From the NCBI RefSeq assembly GCF_041379045.1, contig NZ_CP166871.1, positions 1 to 64,000 on the forward strand: a stretch of 64,000 bases of DNA, read 5' to 3'. The translations under genes and the position numbers were made by a program. The stretch is from Thalassotalea ponticola (GTDB taxonomy: Bacteria > Pseudomonadota > Gammaproteobacteria > Enterobacterales > Alteromonadaceae). The notes beneath the pieces were generated by a model. That model was not told where the DNA came from. It did no database searches and worked only from the letters and a program-made list of their open reading frames with translations. This document shows, piece after piece, positions 31,363 through 38,012 of the stretch (its first letter is position 1; each line of letters starts with the position of its first letter).

Positions 31363-31454
31363 ATGGACTCTCCTCTTTAATTGAATGTTTGCACAATCAA
31401 TATGGCACATTGATGCCGTTATGTAGGGGAGTCCATATCATTCGTTATGTTTTT

Positions 31455-31823
31455 ATGAGAACAATATTAATTTTAGTATTACTAGCTACATTTAGTTCTG
31501 CTGCTTGTGAGTTAACCGTGGAATATAGGAAAGCTCGTATTAAGGTTCGTGCTGATATTCATCAGGAGTATAGAAATTGTGACAAAGCAGCAAAATCTGA
31601 TGCATATTATAAAGCAGTTTCGATTTGTAAAGCTGAAGGACGAGGCAAAAACATTGCAGGTGGTTGTTTTCATATAGTGGGTTATGAGTTAGTCACTACT
31701 AAAGAACTTACGGCTCATTGTGAAATATTTAAACCAAAGAATGGAGATTTGGATAGGTACTTAGAATATTACATGGAAGAAAACTCTATTCAAAAATGTA
31801 AGCCAATTGAGCCCAAAACATAA
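31455..31823 (+). CDS. Cassette 7: small secreted cysteine-containing protein
   Basis: 122 residues from ATG 31455, just after the attC6 core. A signal peptide (MRTILILVLLATFSSAAC) has a possible lipobox ending in Cys. The mature part has further cysteines (YRNCDKAAK, SICKAEG, GGCFHIVG, AHCEIF and QKCKPIEP) and many lysines. The longer frame that begins inside the IS is not the native start. Unknown function. Confidence 0.65.
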   Translation: MRTILILVLLATFSSAACELTVEYRKARIKVRADIHQEYRNCDKAAKSDAYYKAVSICKAEGRGKNIAGGCFHIVGYELVTTKELTAHCEIFKPKNGDLDRYLEYYMEENSIQKCKPIEPKT

Positions 31824-31905
31824 CAAGGCAATCAAAAGGACAAATAACAGTTGGCTGTTTGCTCCTTCGTCGCTAATTTTAGCCAACAATTTTGAGGCGT
31901 TATAT
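31818..31905 (+). repeat. attC7
   Basis: R'' ACATAAC (31818-31824), R' GTTATAT (31899-31905), 88 bp, with inner arms CAGTTGGCTG and TTAGCCAAC. Confidence 0.9.
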
Positions 31906-31922
31906 ACAAAAAGGAGTTTGTC

Positions 31923-32261
31923 ATGAAATCTAAAATATTGTTCTCATTATTCACATTAGTAATTTTTGTAGCTGGTACATTATTTGGTGGTTACGCAGGA
32001 ATTGCAGCAAGTAATGCGCCCTCAGTTGGTCAACTTTGGGCTGGCGCGAAAGAAATGCAAGCGGCCATTGGGCTAATTGATGCTAATGAACCAAATAAAG
32101 CTCGTAGCTTGTTATGCAACTCCATTAAAACACGTTTGGTTATAATGGAAATGTCTGAGCCACTTTTAAATGATGGGGTTAAAGCTCAATCAAAAGAACT
32201 TGAATATGTGGCAGTCAATGTGGCAAAAACACCTGATGAAATGCGTGGAATTTGTATATAA
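31923..32261 (+). CDS. Cassette 8: small membrane-anchored protein of unknown function
   Basis: 112 residues: an N-terminal hydrophobic anchor (ILFSLFTLVIFVAGTLFGGYAG), then a helical domain with two cysteines (LLCNSIKTR, RGICI). An unusually good ribosome-binding site (AAAAAGGAGTTTGTC) precedes the ATG, so it is likely translated well if transcribed. Predicted to face the periplasm. No family recognised. Confidence 0.7.
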   Translation: MKSKILFSLFTLVIFVAGTLFGGYAGIAASNAPSVGQLWAGAKEMQAAIGLIDANEPNKARSLLCNSIKTRLVIMEMSEPLLNDGVKAQSKELEYVAVNVAKTPDEMRGICI

Positions 32262-32344
32262 CAAGTTACTCAAAGGACGTAAAACGCTTGGCTTGCGTTC
32301 CTTTGTCGCTAATTTTAGCCAAGCATTTTCGCGGGCGTTAGATT
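32256..32344 (+). repeat. attC8
   Basis: R'' ATATAAC (32256-32262), R' GTTAGAT (32338-32344), 89 bp. Nearly identical to attC3 over most of its length. Confidence 0.9.
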
Positions 32345-32360
32345 CCTGTAGGGCTAATAG

Positions 32361-32966
32361 ATGCCGTCCAAAGAAATATTAAAATACTTTGATGCAACCG
32401 TGGATAGAAAAACCCGGGATGATCTCAAGTTAGCGGTTAATCTTGTTGACGACATCAAGGTAGCGATAGATTGCGGTTGTGGCGCTGGTAGTGACATCTC
32501 GTTTCTGAGATCTCAAGACTTTATCGTCCATGCTTTCGATATTGAAGCAGAATCAATTTCTCTATGTCGAAAAAGATTCGAAGATGATAGGGATGTTCTG
32601 TTATCACAGGCATCATTTAAAACGTATAGTTACCCCAGCGCATCTTTGGTAGTTGCCGACGCGAGTCTTTTTTTCTGTCCCAAAGAAGACTTCGGTGAGG
32701 TTTGGAGAAAAATCACGAATTCCTTAATACCGAACGGTGTGTTTTCTGGCTCATTTCTGGGACCAGAGGATACTATGGCAGGACCTGACTATAACAAAGA
32801 GTCTTATTGGCCTGATGTTCTAGTATTAACAGAGGAACAAGTAAAAAAATTATTTAGTAATTATAAAATCGAATCCTTTTCTGAACATAGAACATCAGGT
32901 AAAACTCCTGATGGAGAGCCACATCAATGGCATATATTTTCAGTAGTAGCTAAAAAAGCTATCTAA
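32361..32966 (+). CDS. Cassette 9: class I SAM-dependent methyltransferase
   Basis: 201 residues. The SAM-binding motif AIDCGCGAGSDISFL is followed by the acidic-loop residue in VHAFDIEAESISLCRKRF, then SLVVADASLFFCPKEDF and a C-terminal beta region ending PHQWHIFSVVAKK. The architecture matches small-molecule or TehB-like methyltransferases; the substrate cannot be told. It is followed by an atypical attC, suggesting it entered from a different integron lineage. Confidence 0.82.
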   Translation: MPSKEILKYFDATVDRKTRDDLKLAVNLVDDIKVAIDCGCGAGSDISFLRSQDFIVHAFDIEAESISLCRKRFEDDRDVLLSQASFKTYSYPSASLVVADASLFFCPKEDFGEVWRKITNSLIPNGVFSGSFLGPEDTMAGPDYNKESYWPDVLVLTEEQVKKLFSNYKIESFSEHRTSGKTPDGEPHQWHIFSVVAKKAI

Positions 32967-33021
32967 CAAGGCACCTCAGCAGACGCCCAAAAATCGGCGT
33001 GGCTGAGCTTTAACGTGGGAA
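32961..33021 (+). repeat. attC9, short and atypical
   Basis: R'' ATCTAAC (32961-32967), then a GC-rich hairpin CTCAGC...CGCC...GGCG...GCTGAG, ending TTTAACGTGGGAAC. The R' would be GTGGGAA, with GTT changed to GTG. It lacks the inner consensus of the rest of the array and resembles the short attC sites of mobile integrons. Confidence 0.6.
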
Positions 33022-33033
33022 CACTCTCTAGTT

Positions 33034-33510
33034 GTGTATTTATATCCGTACAAAGCTGAATGGCGATCCGAATTTGAAAAGGAAAGAAGTTTAATCCTTG
33101 CAAATTATGCAGGGGAAATTGATATTTTTCATATTGGTTCTACCGCAATAGATGGATTATATGCCAAAGATTGCATTGATATTTTAGGTGTAGTCAAAGA
33201 TATATCTTTAGTTCCTAGCTTAAGTCGTAAATTTATTGATATTGGCTATGTGTCAAAAGGTGCTTACGGAATTAAAGGTAGGGAATATTTTTCTAAAAAA
33301 GTTAGGAAAGTACATTTCCATATATTTCAATCTGGTGATGCAGCTATAGAAAAACATTTAACTTTTGTTAAAGTTATGCGAGATAACTTAGAGTTAATTG
33401 CGGAATTAAATCAAATTAAAAAAGAGCTACATTCAAAATACCCAAACGATAAGGACGCGTATCAGCAAGAAAAGGCGTTCTTTTATAGTCGTATAGGTAA
33501 AGTGCTCTAA
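33034..33510 (+). CDS. Cassette 10: GrpB family (UPF0157) protein
   Basis: 158 residues from a GTG start. The nucleotidyltransferase-like GrpB signature is IDIFHIGSTAIDGLYAKDCIDILGVV, with later KVHFHIFQSG and HLTFVKVMRDN and a C-terminal YQQEKAFFYSRIGKVL. Members are common on plasmids and in cassettes near resistance genes, but the activity is not established. It sits 13 bp after the atypical attC9 and before a standard attC. Confidence 0.85.
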   Translation: MYLYPYKAEWRSEFEKERSLILANYAGEIDIFHIGSTAIDGLYAKDCIDILGVVKDISLVPSLSRKFIDIGYVSKGAYGIKGREYFSKKVRKVHFHIFQSGDAAIEKHLTFVKVMRDNLELIAELNQIKKELHSKYPNDKDAYQQEKAFFYSRIGKVL

Positions 33511-33604
33511 CAAGTCATTTAAAAAGCCAATAACACTTGGCTTTTGCTCCGTCGTCGCTAGTTTTAGCACAAGCATTTGTGCGCCTCATATTGAGGCGTT
33601 ACCT
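33505..33604 (+). repeat. attC10
   Basis: R'' CTCTAAC (33505-33511), R' GTTACCT (33598-33604), 100 bp. It is the last standard site before a block of minus-strand genes. Confidence 0.88.
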
Positions 33605-33666
33605 TTTCGTTACTTGGTGCGACAGAGCAAGCTCATCATGAGTGCATCTGTCGTATGAAAAATAGC

Positions 33667-34299
33667 CTAAGATTGTAATGAGCGCATATCAGCTAGCGTT
33701 TGCTTTAGCGTTTTTAGCTGATCACCGTAGGTCATCTTCATGTCGAAGCGAAAAATAGCCGGCCCCAAGTAACACAATAATGCGCTTATGCCGATCACGG
33801 TCAACACATGCCCTACCGAGTCTAAAATAAACACCGATACAAATGGTACCTTTGTTGTTATCGACTCTATGGTTTCAACGCTTGCTAAATTAAATTCAGC
33901 TATTACTACTAAGAACAATAATGGGTAAAACACTCGGTACAATTTGTCGTATTGTTGCATCATTGCTTCTAACCAATCATCAAACGTCTGTAAATAATGA
34001 AAGGTATCTTGTTGTTTATCGATATGCTGTAACAGGCGCTGATTCTTCTTACCAAGTAGGGTCATCCAAGCTCCAGATAGCACAATAAATAGTGTTAAAA
34101 GATACAGCTGCTGATAAATAAAATAGCCAGCGACTAATGTTGCGCCAATTGCTATGCCAAGAATATTAATTGCAAAGCTTCGTTCAAAGCGCTCAATTAA
34201 CGATTGCGATTTTTGTGTGTATAAATTCTTTATCTTTGGCAAATTGAGGTATTCTTGTTGCTCATCATTATGCCAAATTTGCTTAAGTGGATCGGTCAC
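33667..34299 (-). CDS. Membrane protein paired with an ECF sigma factor
   Basis: 210 residues from a GTG start that overlaps the sigma-factor stop (GTGA), preceded by AAGGAGAAAGCCA. A cytosolic N-terminal segment of about 40 residues is followed by two pairs of membrane helices (about 44-85 and 125-185) and a short charged tail. The coupling to a sigma gene suggests an anti-sigma or sensor role. It lacks the HxxxCxxC zinc motif of ZAS anti-sigma factors, and I do not recognise the family. Confidence 0.65.
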   Translation of the reverse strand: MTDPLKQIWHNDEQQEYLNLPKIKNLYTQKSQSLIERFERSFAINILGIAIGATLVAGYFIYQQLYLLTLFIVLSGAWMTLLGKKNQRLLQHIDKQQDTFHYLQTFDDWLEAMMQQYDKLYRVFYPLLFLVVIAEFNLASVETIESITTKVPFVSVFILDSVGHVLTVIGISALLCYLGPAIFRFDMKMTYGDQLKTLKQTLADMRSLQS

Positions 34300-34826
34300 T
34301 GGCTTTCTCCTTGTAATATCTGTTGTTGCGCTGGTTTATTCGTTGGTTCTGGTTCATCTTGATTAATCAACTTATAAAGTTGTTGCTTAATGCGATTAAT
34401 GCGCACACCAATATTGTTTGCTTTGATGCCAATAATCTCGGCAATTTGCTTGTATTGATAGTCGTCAAGATAAAGCACAATAATCGCCCTATCGAGCTCT
34501 GATAACTGCCGAATTGCCGCGTAAAGCTGCTTAATATCACACCTGCTCTGGTGTTCGGCAGAGACTGTAATATTATCGATCTCGACGAGTTGGACATCCT
34601 TGCGCTCCTTCTTTGCAAACGTTAAGCAAACATTCACCGCAATCCGATATATCCACGTAGACATCGCCGATTGTTGCTTAAAGCTATGCCTTGAGCGCCA
34701 GATTTGTAAACATACTTCTTGGTAGCGGTCTTCAAAGTCTTGCTCTGTATAACTGTAAGCCCGCACTACTTTGGCGATCAGCGCGCCATACGGCAATATA
34801 TGTTGTGTGTAATAATCCTGTCCCAT
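34296..34826 (-). CDS. ECF-type RNA polymerase sigma factor
   Basis: 176 residues. Region 2 is in TEQDFEDRYQEVCLQIWRSRHSFKQQSAMSTWIYRIAVNVCL, and region 4, a helix-turn-helix, is in LSELDRAIIVLYLDDYQYKQIAEIIGIKANNIGVRINRIKQQL. The start has AAGAGGAGCGA in front. It is coupled to the downstream membrane protein. Both are on the strand opposite to the cassettes and no attC lies between them and soxR, so they are either an insertion into the array or an unusually placed cassette. Confidence 0.9.
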   Translation of the reverse strand: MGQDYYTQHILPYGALIAKVVRAYSYTEQDFEDRYQEVCLQIWRSRHSFKQQSAMSTWIYRIAVNVCLTFAKKERKDVQLVEIDNITVSAEHQSRCDIKQLYAAIRQLSELDRAIIVLYLDDYQYKQIAEIIGIKANNIGVRINRIKQQLYKLINQDEPEPTNKPAQQQILQGESQ

Positions 34827-35020
34827 TCGCTCCTCTTATTATTCCCTATATAAGCTGTTTTCATTGCTATCTATCGTAGAGTTTGTCCGTTTACGTTCGC
34901 GATACTAATGAGCAATCAAAACCACATTGTTGATTTATAACCTATTAGTGGCGCTACGATGAAAATTATTACAAGCACTGTTAACTTTTTTCATTGTTTT
35001 ATTTTTTATGGGGTAATGCA

Positions 35021-35473
35021 TCAATCGATGTCGTGGGGTTTTGCTTGTAGCAATACCGGGCCAGGGCCTTGTGCCTGCAGATGATCATTTTGATTATAAA
35101 GAGGGCAGTCTTTTAAACTTAAACAGCCACAACCAATGCATGAGTCCAACGACTCTTGCAGTTTTTGTAGTTGCATTATGCGTTCGGTCAGTTGCTGTTG
35201 CCAAGCTCTGGATATGTGTTGCCAGTCTTTTTTGGTGGGGGTTCTAGTATCAGGTAAGTTGGCAAACACTTGCTTTATTTCAGCCAAGCTTATACCTAAA
35301 TTTTGCGCAACCTTGATCACCGATATGCGTCGCAATACATCGGCTTTATAGCGACGCTGATTACCTTGATTACGCCAACTCTTGATCAACCCTTTTTGCT
35401 CATAAAAATGTAAGGTTGATACTTTAACGCCTGCTCGCGTGGCAACTTGGCCAACACTTAAGTTTGCATCCAT
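35021..35473 (-). CDS. soxR: Redox-sensing MerR family regulator SoxR
   Basis: 150 residues. The N-terminal winged helix is LSVGQVATRAGVKVSTLHFYEQKGLI, a coiled-coil dimerisation helix follows, and the [2Fe-2S] ligands appear as CIGCGCLSLKDC (about residues 113-124). SoxR is activated when its cluster is oxidised by redox-cycling compounds. A soxbox-like palindrome with a 19-bp-spaced promoter lies 70 bp upstream, pointing away from soxR toward a short ORF. No soxS is present. Confidence 0.95.
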   Translation of the reverse strand: MDANLSVGQVATRAGVKVSTLHFYEQKGLIKSWRNQGNQRRYKADVLRRISVIKVAQNLGISLAEIKQVFANLPDTRTPTKKDWQHISRAWQQQLTERIMQLQKLQESLDSCIGCGCLSLKDCPLYNQNDHLQAQGPGPVLLQAKPHDID

Positions 35474-35538
35474 AGCTCATCTCCCAGCTTTTTACGCTGG
35501 TCTGTTTTAAATAAATATCACTTTAAGTAAAAAAAGCC

Positions 35539-35569
35539 TTTACCTCAACCAAGGTTGAGGTTTTATAGT
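35539..35569 (+). promoter_or_regulatory. SoxR-type promoter with soxbox palindrome
   Basis: CCTCAACCAAGGTTGAGG (35543-35560) is a perfect 8-bp inverted repeat around AA, close to the known soxS operator CCTCAAGTTAACTTGAGG. It lies between a -35 TTTACC (35539-35544) and a -10 TATAGT (35564-35569) spaced by 19 bp, the stretched spacing of MerR-family promoters. It fires rightward to the 36-residue ORF at 35602. Confidence 0.85.
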
Positions 35570-35601
35570 TTAAACGCTAAATAATTTATGGAGAAAAACT
35601 T

Positions 35602-35712
35602 ATGAAAAACAGTAAAGCACAAGCAACAAACAGACTTACACTGAACAACCGTCACGCTTGCTTTAAACGCCGTGTCTGTACTTTATTCAATCAAGCAATG
35701 GCGCATAAATAA
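35602..35712 (+). CDS. 36-residue cationic small protein under SoxR control
   Basis: ATG 35602 follows GGAG at 35590-35593; the frame ends at TAA 35710-35712. The product begins MKNSKAQATNRLTLNNRHAC and continues FKRRVCTLFNQAMAHK. It has eight Lys/Arg, only one acidic-free surface and two cysteines (residues 20 and 26) around FKRRV. It starts about 33 bp after the -10 box of the SoxR promoter and is the only ORF in that position. No known family comes to mind; a redox-active or regulatory micro-protein is conceivable. Confidence 0.65.
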   Translation: MKNSKAQATNRLTLNNRHACFKRRVCTLFNQAMAHK

Positions 35713-35730
35713 GTTAACGCTATTTGCTAG

Positions 35731-35964
35731 TCAGGTCGGTCACCAATTCCAGATCTATCTAGCTTCAAATGTTTTTCCGAAGAACCTTTTCCGACCATAG
35801 AAAGTTTGGGAGTACATCCATTCAATATTTACAAGGTCGGCTACTTTTTAACTGACTTTATAGTGTCAAAATGGGGGCAAGAGAGTGTAGTGAAATTGGT
35901 GGAGTCAAATGGCGACATTAAAGAAAGTTTAAAAATATCAGTCAGTGTTTTCGAAAAATTGTGA
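35731..35964 (+). pseudogene. C-terminal remnant of a cassette gene
   Basis: An open frame of 77 codons without a start codon follows TAG 35728-35730. It ends PFNIYKVGYFLTDFIVSKWG, QESVVKLVESNGDIKESLK and ISVSVFEKL, then TGA. The layout (Y..GY..TDF......G......L....) resembles the tail of metallopeptidase-like domains. A partial attC follows 80 bp later, so this is probably the end of a truncated cassette. Confidence 0.5.
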
Positions 35965-36047
35965 CTTTTATTTTTTATGAGATAAGTACAAACTCAGTTA
36001 TAGTGAATCGTCAGACATAGATTGCTAACTACTTTTGTTCACTGGGT

Positions 36048-36160
36048 ACATAACAAGCTAATCATGTCGTTCACAAGTTCACTGAGACAACGAGTCTGCG
36101 GCTCGCGCTTTGCGCCTAGCCCGTACAAATTCATAGTGTTTGGTTTGGCTTTTGTATAAT
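36048..36160 (+). repeat. Partial attC after the remnant gene
   Basis: R'' ACATAAC (36048-36054) and CAAGCTAATCATGTCG start like the attC at 36557, but no R' core is recognisable before the next site. Probably decayed. Confidence 0.4.
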
Positions 36161-36207
36161 TTTTATTTTGCTTCTAAGGGCAAGCGAGAATAATTAAACT
36201 ATTGTAT

Positions 36208-36309
36208 ACGTAACAAGCAGTTAAAGGGTTGGACGTCTAAAGCTTGGCTGATGTTCGTTCCTCATAAATTATAGCCAAGCTTAATACGCTCAATGTTGAG
36301 GCGTTATAT
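36208..36309 (+). repeat. attC11
   Basis: R'' ACGTAAC (36208-36214), R' GTTATAT (36303-36309), 102 bp. CGTCTAAAGCTTGGCTG is shared with attC5. I see no gene in the 150 bp between it and the previous partial attC. Confidence 0.82.
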
Positions 36310-36323
36310 GCACGAGGCTGAGA

Positions 36324-36548
36324 ATGTGCGATTTAGAAGAAACTGCGTCACAAAATATACTTATTAAAATCACAAAAATTATTGAAACTGAATGTGCAAA
36401 AGATGCCAGTACGCTGTTAAGTGAAGGGTTTGTTTTGCTCGCCGTAGGCAACAATGTTTTTAATGACGATGAAAATCGATTTGTATATTCACTCGGCTTT
36501 CCTAAACCAACAGAAGAACTAAGTGATTGGGCTAGAGATAATTTTTGA
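36324..36548 (+). CDS. Cassette 11: 74-residue acidic protein of unknown function
   Basis: ATG 36324 follows the attC11 core by 14 bp, with GAGGCTGAGA in front. The product has a helical N-terminal half (ILIKITKIIETECAKD) and a C-terminal half with NDDENRFVYSLGFPKPTEELSDW. It is acidic, soluble and without a signal peptide. It ends 9 bp before the next attC. No family recognised. Confidence 0.6.
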   Translation: MCDLEETASQNILIKITKIIETECAKDASTLLSEGFVLLAVGNNVFNDDENRFVYSLGFPKPTEELSDWARDNF

Positions 36549-36556
36549 ATATGTGC

Positions 36557-36666
36557 ATGTAACAAGTCAATCATGTCGCTGACAAGTTCAAAGGGACAAA
36601 TACTTAACAGCTGACTCTTTGCGCAGTTTAGCCGAATCGTATTTGCTCCATATTGAGGCATTAGCT
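36557..36666 (+). repeat. attC12, degenerate 3' core
   Basis: R'' ATGTAAC (36557-36563). The 3' end reads GAGGCATTAGCT, where the core GTT has become ATT, so recombination here is probably impaired. Confidence 0.7.
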
Positions 36667-36737
36667 GCGATGGAGAGTTCGAGTTTATATTCCTATTTTG
36701 GGTTTTTACCTGTATAGGGATTTATCACGCTGTATGA

Positions 36738-36983
36738 TTTAATAAACCTCTTAACCTAGCGAGCCCAAAATGGGGTGAAGAACCAGGTATTAAAACCTTT
36801 GGTTCTAACTTTAAAACGTCGGCCCAAATGTATGCTGACATTCATTTTTTAAATAGCCTATGGGCTGGCAAAGGCACATCAGCTATACCAGTAAAATGTC
36901 TTCAAGATATATTGGTGGCTGCTAAAAACATTTTCGCCTACAGTTTTTATTTGGTTTTTAGGGTTTGTTTCTATAGTCATTAA
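36738..36983 (+). pseudogene. Cassette 12: possible decayed gene, 81 codons without a start
   Basis: An open frame from after TGA 36735-36737 to TAA 36981-36983 encodes NLASPKWGEEPGIKTFGSNF and KTSAQMYADIHFLNSLWAG, ending in a hydrophobic tail. It lacks a good start codon. Upstream, an ATG at 36670 gives MESSSLYSYFGFLPV and then a stop, consistent with a broken gene. Function unknown. Confidence 0.4.
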
Positions 36984-37005
36984 TGGGGTTATGGTTGCTT
37001 AAAGT

Positions 37006-37108
37006 AGCTAACAAGCCAATTAAGCGCGGGATTGCTAACAGTTTGCTCGGTTTCGCTCCGTTGCACATTTTAGCCAACAGAGTCTTGCTCATTAACGGGG
37101 TGTTATGC
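37006..37108 (+). repeat. attC13
   Basis: R'' AGCTAAC (37006-37012), R' GTTATGC (37102-37108), 103 bp. It shares CAGTTTGCTCGGTTTCGCT with attC2, which shows it belongs to the same array. Confidence 0.87.
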
Positions 37109-37127
37109 ATAAATAAGGATTTCGAAA

Positions 37128-37232
37128 ATGGATCTCAATTTCCAATACGCTCATCATTGGCGTGAAGAGTGCGAAACAAAATCAAGTGTAAATATTGGCC
37201 AAGCGAGAGCCGCATTCGATCAATCTGAATGA
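37128..37232 (+). CDS. Cassette 13: 34-residue ORF, possibly truncated
   Basis: ATG 37128 has AAGGATTTCGAAA in front. It encodes MDLNFQYAHHWREECETKSS and 14 further residues, then TGA. Right after the stop comes GTGTTATGG (37234-37242), like the 3' end of an attC. The gene's tail and attC body may have been deleted, fusing it to the next cassette. Confidence 0.4.
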   Translation: MDLNFQYAHHWREECETKSSVNIGQARAAFDQSE

Positions 37233-37257
37233 GTGTTATGGCTATTAGGAGTCTCTG

Positions 37258-37623
37258 TTGAAATCGTTGTTAAAATTGGTTAAATCTCACTGGCTGCTAT
37301 TTACAGTAGTAATAGGCTTACCCATTACAATTTTGTCTCTTTACCCAGTGGATAGCCTGCCGTCAGTTCCTGGTACAGATAAAACTCACCACTTTATAGC
37401 TTATGCAGCGTTGGCATTTCCAATTGCATTGGCGAGACCCAAAAAATGGCTGTTATTTATCGTCGGCTTGCTAGCTTATAGTGGCATTATTGAGTTAATT
37501 CAGCCGCATGTTTATCGCTATGGTGAATGGCTCGATTTAGGCGCTAATGGTTTAGGGCTTGTGGTTGGTGTGTTAATGGCTTCTTTGGCTCGGTCGATGA
37601 CTCTCAAGGATAAATCTCTATAA
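37258..37623 (+). CDS. Cassette 14: VanZ-like membrane protein
   Basis: 121 residues from a TTG start fixed by TTAGGAG six bases upstream. Four hydrophobic helices are present, with DKTHHFIAYAALAFPIAL and IIELIQPHVYRYGEWLDLGANGLGLVVG, the conserved motifs of the VanZ-like family. VanZ gives low-level teicoplanin resistance in enterococci; the role of Gram-negative relatives is unknown. The stop codon lies in an R''-like CTATAAC. Confidence 0.85.
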   Translation: MKSLLKLVKSHWLLFTVVIGLPITILSLYPVDSLPSVPGTDKTHHFIAYAALAFPIALARPKKWLLFIVGLLAYSGIIELIQPHVYRYGEWLDLGANGLGLVVGVLMASLARSMTLKDKSL

Positions 37624-37746
37624 CAAGGCGCTAAATGATTAACGTGGTAAATATCCACTGGTTTTACCCTAATTCCTCTGTTGATGAAAATAAATCTGCC
37701 ATGTTACTTAACTCGCATCCTTTCTTCGTTATTAATGGCATTTAGC
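37618..37746 (+). repeat. Degenerate attC / right end of the array
   Basis: R''-like CTATAAC (37618-37624), then GCTAAATG (37630-37637) and ATTAACG, which find inverted partners CGTTATTAAT (37727-37736) and CATTTAGC (37739-37746). No GTTRRRY core is present. I see no further attC to the right; 37747-38012 shows nothing else supportable. Confidence 0.45.
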
Positions 37747-38012
37747 AGAAGCAACTGCTGTTACGGCGACCGCAGTTCATTGCTATTTTAGCGATTACCA
37801 GCTTCAAAAAATAAACTGATAAAATATCCGCAGCGATAGCTTGCTTTGGTTGTTTGGCTAATTTTTTCACGTCCTCACTTTTTCTCTATATCACTACTAT
37901 ACTTAGGTTTTATTTTCTATTACGACCTTTTGCAAGTGTGTGTTTGCTTGCATTAAAAATGTTTACACAAGCTTTTTTTGCTGTTTATTGTTCACACCAA
38001 AGGGGGTGTTAT

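Larger units (their letters stand above)
30068..31440 (-). mobile_element. IS1111-type insertion sequence in attC6
   Basis: About 1.37 kb, with near-terminal inverted repeats ATGGACTCCCCT (30071-30082) and AGGGGAGTCCAT (31425-31436). The layout is like the first element: a minus-strand transposase, a short 78-bp end and a long 268-bp non-coding end next to the attC body. The transposase is different and frameshifted. The boundary bases are uncertain by a few positions. Confidence 0.87.
24047..37746. mobile_element. Chromosomal integron: intI plus cassette array
   Basis: intI on the left, followed by at least 13 attC or attC-like sites in the same orientation up to about 37.7 kb. The sites share an inner consensus including CAGTTGGCT and TCGCTAATTTTAGCCAA and end in GGCGTTAnnn. 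Nearly all cassette ORFs read away from intI. Similar attC sequences across the array are the hallmark of sedentary chromosomal integrons. Two IS110-type elements and a block of minus-strand genes (33.6-35.5 kb) interrupt it. The right boundary is approximate. Confidence 0.9.

Noticed and set aside
36290..36661. 123-codon minus-strand ORF
   Set aside because: It covers cassette 11 and both flanking attC sites on the wrong strand. The plus-strand ORF with proper attC spacing is preferred.
25455..37108. CRISPR array suggested by the regularly recurring similar sequences
   Set aside because: The repeats are about 90-115 bp imperfect palindromes separated by genes of several hundred bases and end in GTTRRRY cores. 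They are attC sites.
36983..37165. 60-codon ORF starting at ATG 36983
   Set aside because: It runs straight through attC13, so it is a shadow of the recombination site rather than a gene.
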